Shown: piece after piece, positions 4,384-5,940 of the stretch
How positions within the stretch are numbered: the first letter of the stretch is position 1
Layout: each line of letters starts with the position of its first letter
Origin: Nitrospira sp.
GTDB taxonomy: Bacteria > Nitrospirota > Nitrospiria > Nitrospirales > Nitrospiraceae
DNA: 5,940 bases
Direction: 5' to 3'
NCBI GenBank assembly: GCA_012032965.1
Contig: JAAUPT010000124.1
Location: 1-5,940 of the forward strand
The notes under the pieces: model-generated
What the model saw: only the letters and a program-made list of their open reading frames with translations
What the model was told of the DNA's origin: nothing
Database searches by the model: none
Program-made: the position numbers and the translations under genes

Positions 4384-5781
4384 ATGCCGACGATAAGTTT
4401 CGGAGGCTTAGGGAACGGGCTGGATTTTGGTCAAGTTGTCGATCAACTGGTGAAGGTCGCACAGCTACCGGTTGATCGACTGACCAAGAAAAAGACCGAT
4501 CTCAACACCAAGCTCACAGATTTGACCACCGTGAGCACCAAAGTGGCGGCATTCCAAAGCGCCGCCGAGGCGCTCCGGCTTTCGACGTCGTTCGACAAGA
4601 CGACGGCCTCAGTGACGGATTCAACGGTACTGTCCGTCTCGGCCTCTTCCTCAGGGACATCGGGAACCTACAGCATCCGGGTCGTTCAACTCGCGCAATC
4701 ACATCAAATCGTCAGTAAGGCGGCCAAAGCCGTCTCATCCGAGACTGCGGACATCGTCGGAGGCGGGTCGGCTGCATTCACGTTCAAGGTGGGGTCCGGA
4801 GCGGATCAAACTGTGAATTTGGGATCAACGGCCACCCTGACAGACTTACGGGATCAGATTAATGATCTCGGAGCTGGTGTAACCGCTTCCTTGATCAACA
4901 CGGGAACGGAAGCGGCGCCGTCGTACCGTTTGGCCCTTTCCTCCAATAACACGGGCAGCGACCACGCGATTGCCATTGTCGCTGACGACACGGATTTGGA
5001 TCTTCTGAACGGCAGCGGCACCGGCGGAATCGATACCCTGTCTGCCGCGCAGAATGCGGAAATCCAGATCGGGGATCAGAGCCTGAATCCGCTGACGATC
5101 CAACGGAGTTCGAATACGATCTCCGATGCGATTCCGGGACTATCGCTCACACTCACGAAGACGACGGGAACGGAGACGGTCCAGGTGAGCCTCTCTCAAG
5201 ACCTGAATGCCGTCAAGACGAACATCAAAGCCTTGGCGACGGCGTACAATGAGGTGGTCAAATTCATCAATGAACGGACGACCTATGATGTGACAACGAA
5301 GCAAGGAGGGGTGTTTTTCAACGAGTCGTCCGCGAGAACCGTGATTGCTCAACTCAGAACGGCCCTCTCATCCTCGGTCAGCGGAGCGACCACCTATAGC
5401 AGCGTCGGGCAAATCGGGTTCAAGACCGAGCGGGATGGAACGCTGACAGTTGACGATGGACAACTGACCACTGCGTTGAGCACAGACTACAGTGCAGTGA
5501 AGGCCCTCTTCTCCAATCAGGGAGCGTCGGCCGGTCTTGCGCAGTCGCTCGTGTCGGTGGTGGGCGCATTGAATGATGTGGCAGGTGGGGCTCTCACACT
5601 TCGCAAAAATGGGTTAACGAGCGAGATTACCCGAGTTGGAAACGACATCATCAGGCAAGAGGATTCCCTGAGTCGCTATGAAGAACGACTGAGGCGCCAA
5701 TTTGCCGCGCTGGATGGGCTCTTGCGGCAGCTCCAGGGACAAAGTAGTTTCCTCCAATCACAGTCTTCGTCGAATCAATAA
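4384..5781 (+). CDS. fliD: Flagellar filament cap protein FliD (HAP2)
   Basis: FliD forms the oligomeric cap at the filament tip that folds incoming flagellin into place. This 465-aa protein has the N-terminal FliD domain: ISFGGLGNGLDFGQVVDQLV (residues 4-23), a helical region to ~70, then SGTSGTYSIRVVQLAQSH (89-106). A Ser/Thr/Gly-rich beta-domain spans ~110-240. The hook-IN type motif SSNTISDAIPGLSLTLTKTT (242-261) follows. The C-terminal FliD domain begins with IKALATAYNEVVKFINERT (281-299), continues with VGQIGFKTERDGTLTVDD (341-358) and ends in a coiled-coil-like helix and FAALDGLLRQLQGQSSFL (440-457), the usual FliD ending. Length is within the family range. AAGGA 6 nt before the ATG supports this start. 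It follows flaG by 21 bp and precedes fliS by 20 bp, indicating one transcript. No defect is visible. Confidence 0.97.
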   Translation: MPTISFGGLGNGLDFGQVVDQLVKVAQLPVDRLTKKKTDLNTKLTDLTTVSTKVAAFQSAAEALRLSTSFDKTTASVTDSTVLSVSASSSGTSGTYSIRVVQLAQSHQIVSKAAKAVSSETADIVGGGSAAFTFKVGSGADQTVNLGSTATLTDLRDQINDLGAGVTASLINTGTEAAPSYRLALSSNNTGSDHAIAIVADDTDLDLLNGSGTGGIDTLSAAQNAEIQIGDQSLNPLTIQRSSNTISDAIPGLSLTLTKTTGTETVQVSLSQDLNAVKTNIKALATAYNEVVKFINERTTYDVTTKQGGVFFNESSARTVIAQLRTALSSSVSGATTYSSVGQIGFKTERDGTLTVDDGQLTTALSTDYSAVKALFSNQGASAGLAQSLVSVVGALNDVAGGALTLRKNGLTSEITRVGNDIIRQEDSLSRYEERLRRQFAALDGLLRQLQGQSSFLQSQSSSNQ

Positions 5782-5801
5782 CCACACGAGGAAGATCGGC
5801 C

Positions 5802-5940
5802 ATGCTCACGCAGTACGCTCGACAGTATGAACAGACTCAGGTCGTCACGTCCTCCGGCGTCCAGTTGATCGTGATGTTGTACGACGGCGCGATCCAATCG
5901 ATTGAGATTGCCAGACGTGAGATCCAGGCGAAGAATGTCC
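5802..5940 (+). CDS. fliS: Flagellar export chaperone FliS, N-terminal part (3' end outside window)
   Basis: FliS binds the C-terminal helix of newly made flagellin in the cytoplasm, preventing premature polymerisation and delivering it to the export gate. The 46 visible residues start MLTQYARQYEQTQVVTSS and continue GVQLIVMLYDGAIQSIEIA, matching the FliS pattern Y-x-x-x-x-V-x-T-(S/A)-x-x-x-L-(I/V)-x-M-L-Y-D-G-A-I. The rest, normally to ~120-140 aa, lies beyond the right edge. GAGGAAG (5788-5794), 7 nt before the ATG, fixes the start. It sits 20 bp after fliD, probably co-transcribed. Its partner flagellin C-terminus is encoded in this window and retains the canonical end, which argues that the filament system was functional until very recently, or still is. 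Confidence 0.96.
   Translation, partial: MLTQYARQYEQTQVVTSSGVQLIVMLYDGAIQSIEIARREIQAKNV

Noticed and set aside
1..5940. Search for a new defence, mobile or CRISPR-type system
   Set aside because: I saw no direct-repeat array, transposase, integrase, tRNA, toxin-antitoxin pair or nuclease/helicase motif. All but one gene fit glycosylation or flagellar filament assembly.

Overview
The window is a bacterial flagellar filament locus read entirely on the + strand. In order it holds: the C-terminal part of a CgeB-like glycosyltransferase (cut by the left edge); a 558-aa family 9 glycosyltransferase with a long uncharacterised C-terminal extension; a 171-aa protein I do not recognise; a 193-bp regulatory gap; flagellin (fliC), interrupted by a frameshift; flaG; fliD (filament cap); and the first 46 codons of fliS (flagellin chaperone), cut by the right edge. 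The order fliC-flaG-fliD-fliS is a classic late flagellar arrangement. Moderate-high GC, GT9/CgeB-type glycosyltransferases next to a short flagellin, and the protein flavour suggest a Gram-negative, perhaps Nitrospirota (Nitrospira-like). That assignment is an impression from family resemblance and was not tested.

Left half (1-2907): the two glycosyltransferases overlap by 4 bases (ATGA), and the 171-aa gene follows after 27 bp with a good Shine-Dalgarno, so all three are probably one transcription unit. Their position directly upstream of flagellin suggests that they glycosylate flagellin or make the sugar for it. This is inference from context only.

Regulatory gap (2908-3100): a possible weak terminator for the upstream unit, then a sigma-28 (FliA) type promoter with a perfect GCCGATAA -10 element, an 11-bp spacer and a 5/8 -35 element. 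The predicted leader of about 90 nt carries two short stem-loops and three A-N-GGA motifs. One motif lies in a hairpin loop and one overlaps the Shine-Dalgarno, the layout expected of a CsrA-repressed flagellin leader.

Right half (3101-5940): flagellin is encoded in two frames. The first 98 residues are in one frame, which stops at 3413-3415; the rest is in the next frame from about 3405 to 3926. Restoring one G in each of two GCGC sites (to GCGGC) gives the expected family sequence Q-A-A-S-G-T-V-G-N-T and an otherwise intact 275-aa flagellin. This makes two base-call deletions or a very recent mutation the leading explanations. An extended 14-bp imperfect hairpin without a T-tract separates fliC from flaG. 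flaG, fliD and fliS then follow with short gaps. Together the products build the filament: FliC polymerises, FliS escorts it, FliD caps it, FlaG affects filament length, and the upstream enzymes may decorate it.

No tRNA, rRNA, CRISPR array, insertion sequence or phage feature was seen, and I found no convincing new defence or mobile system.
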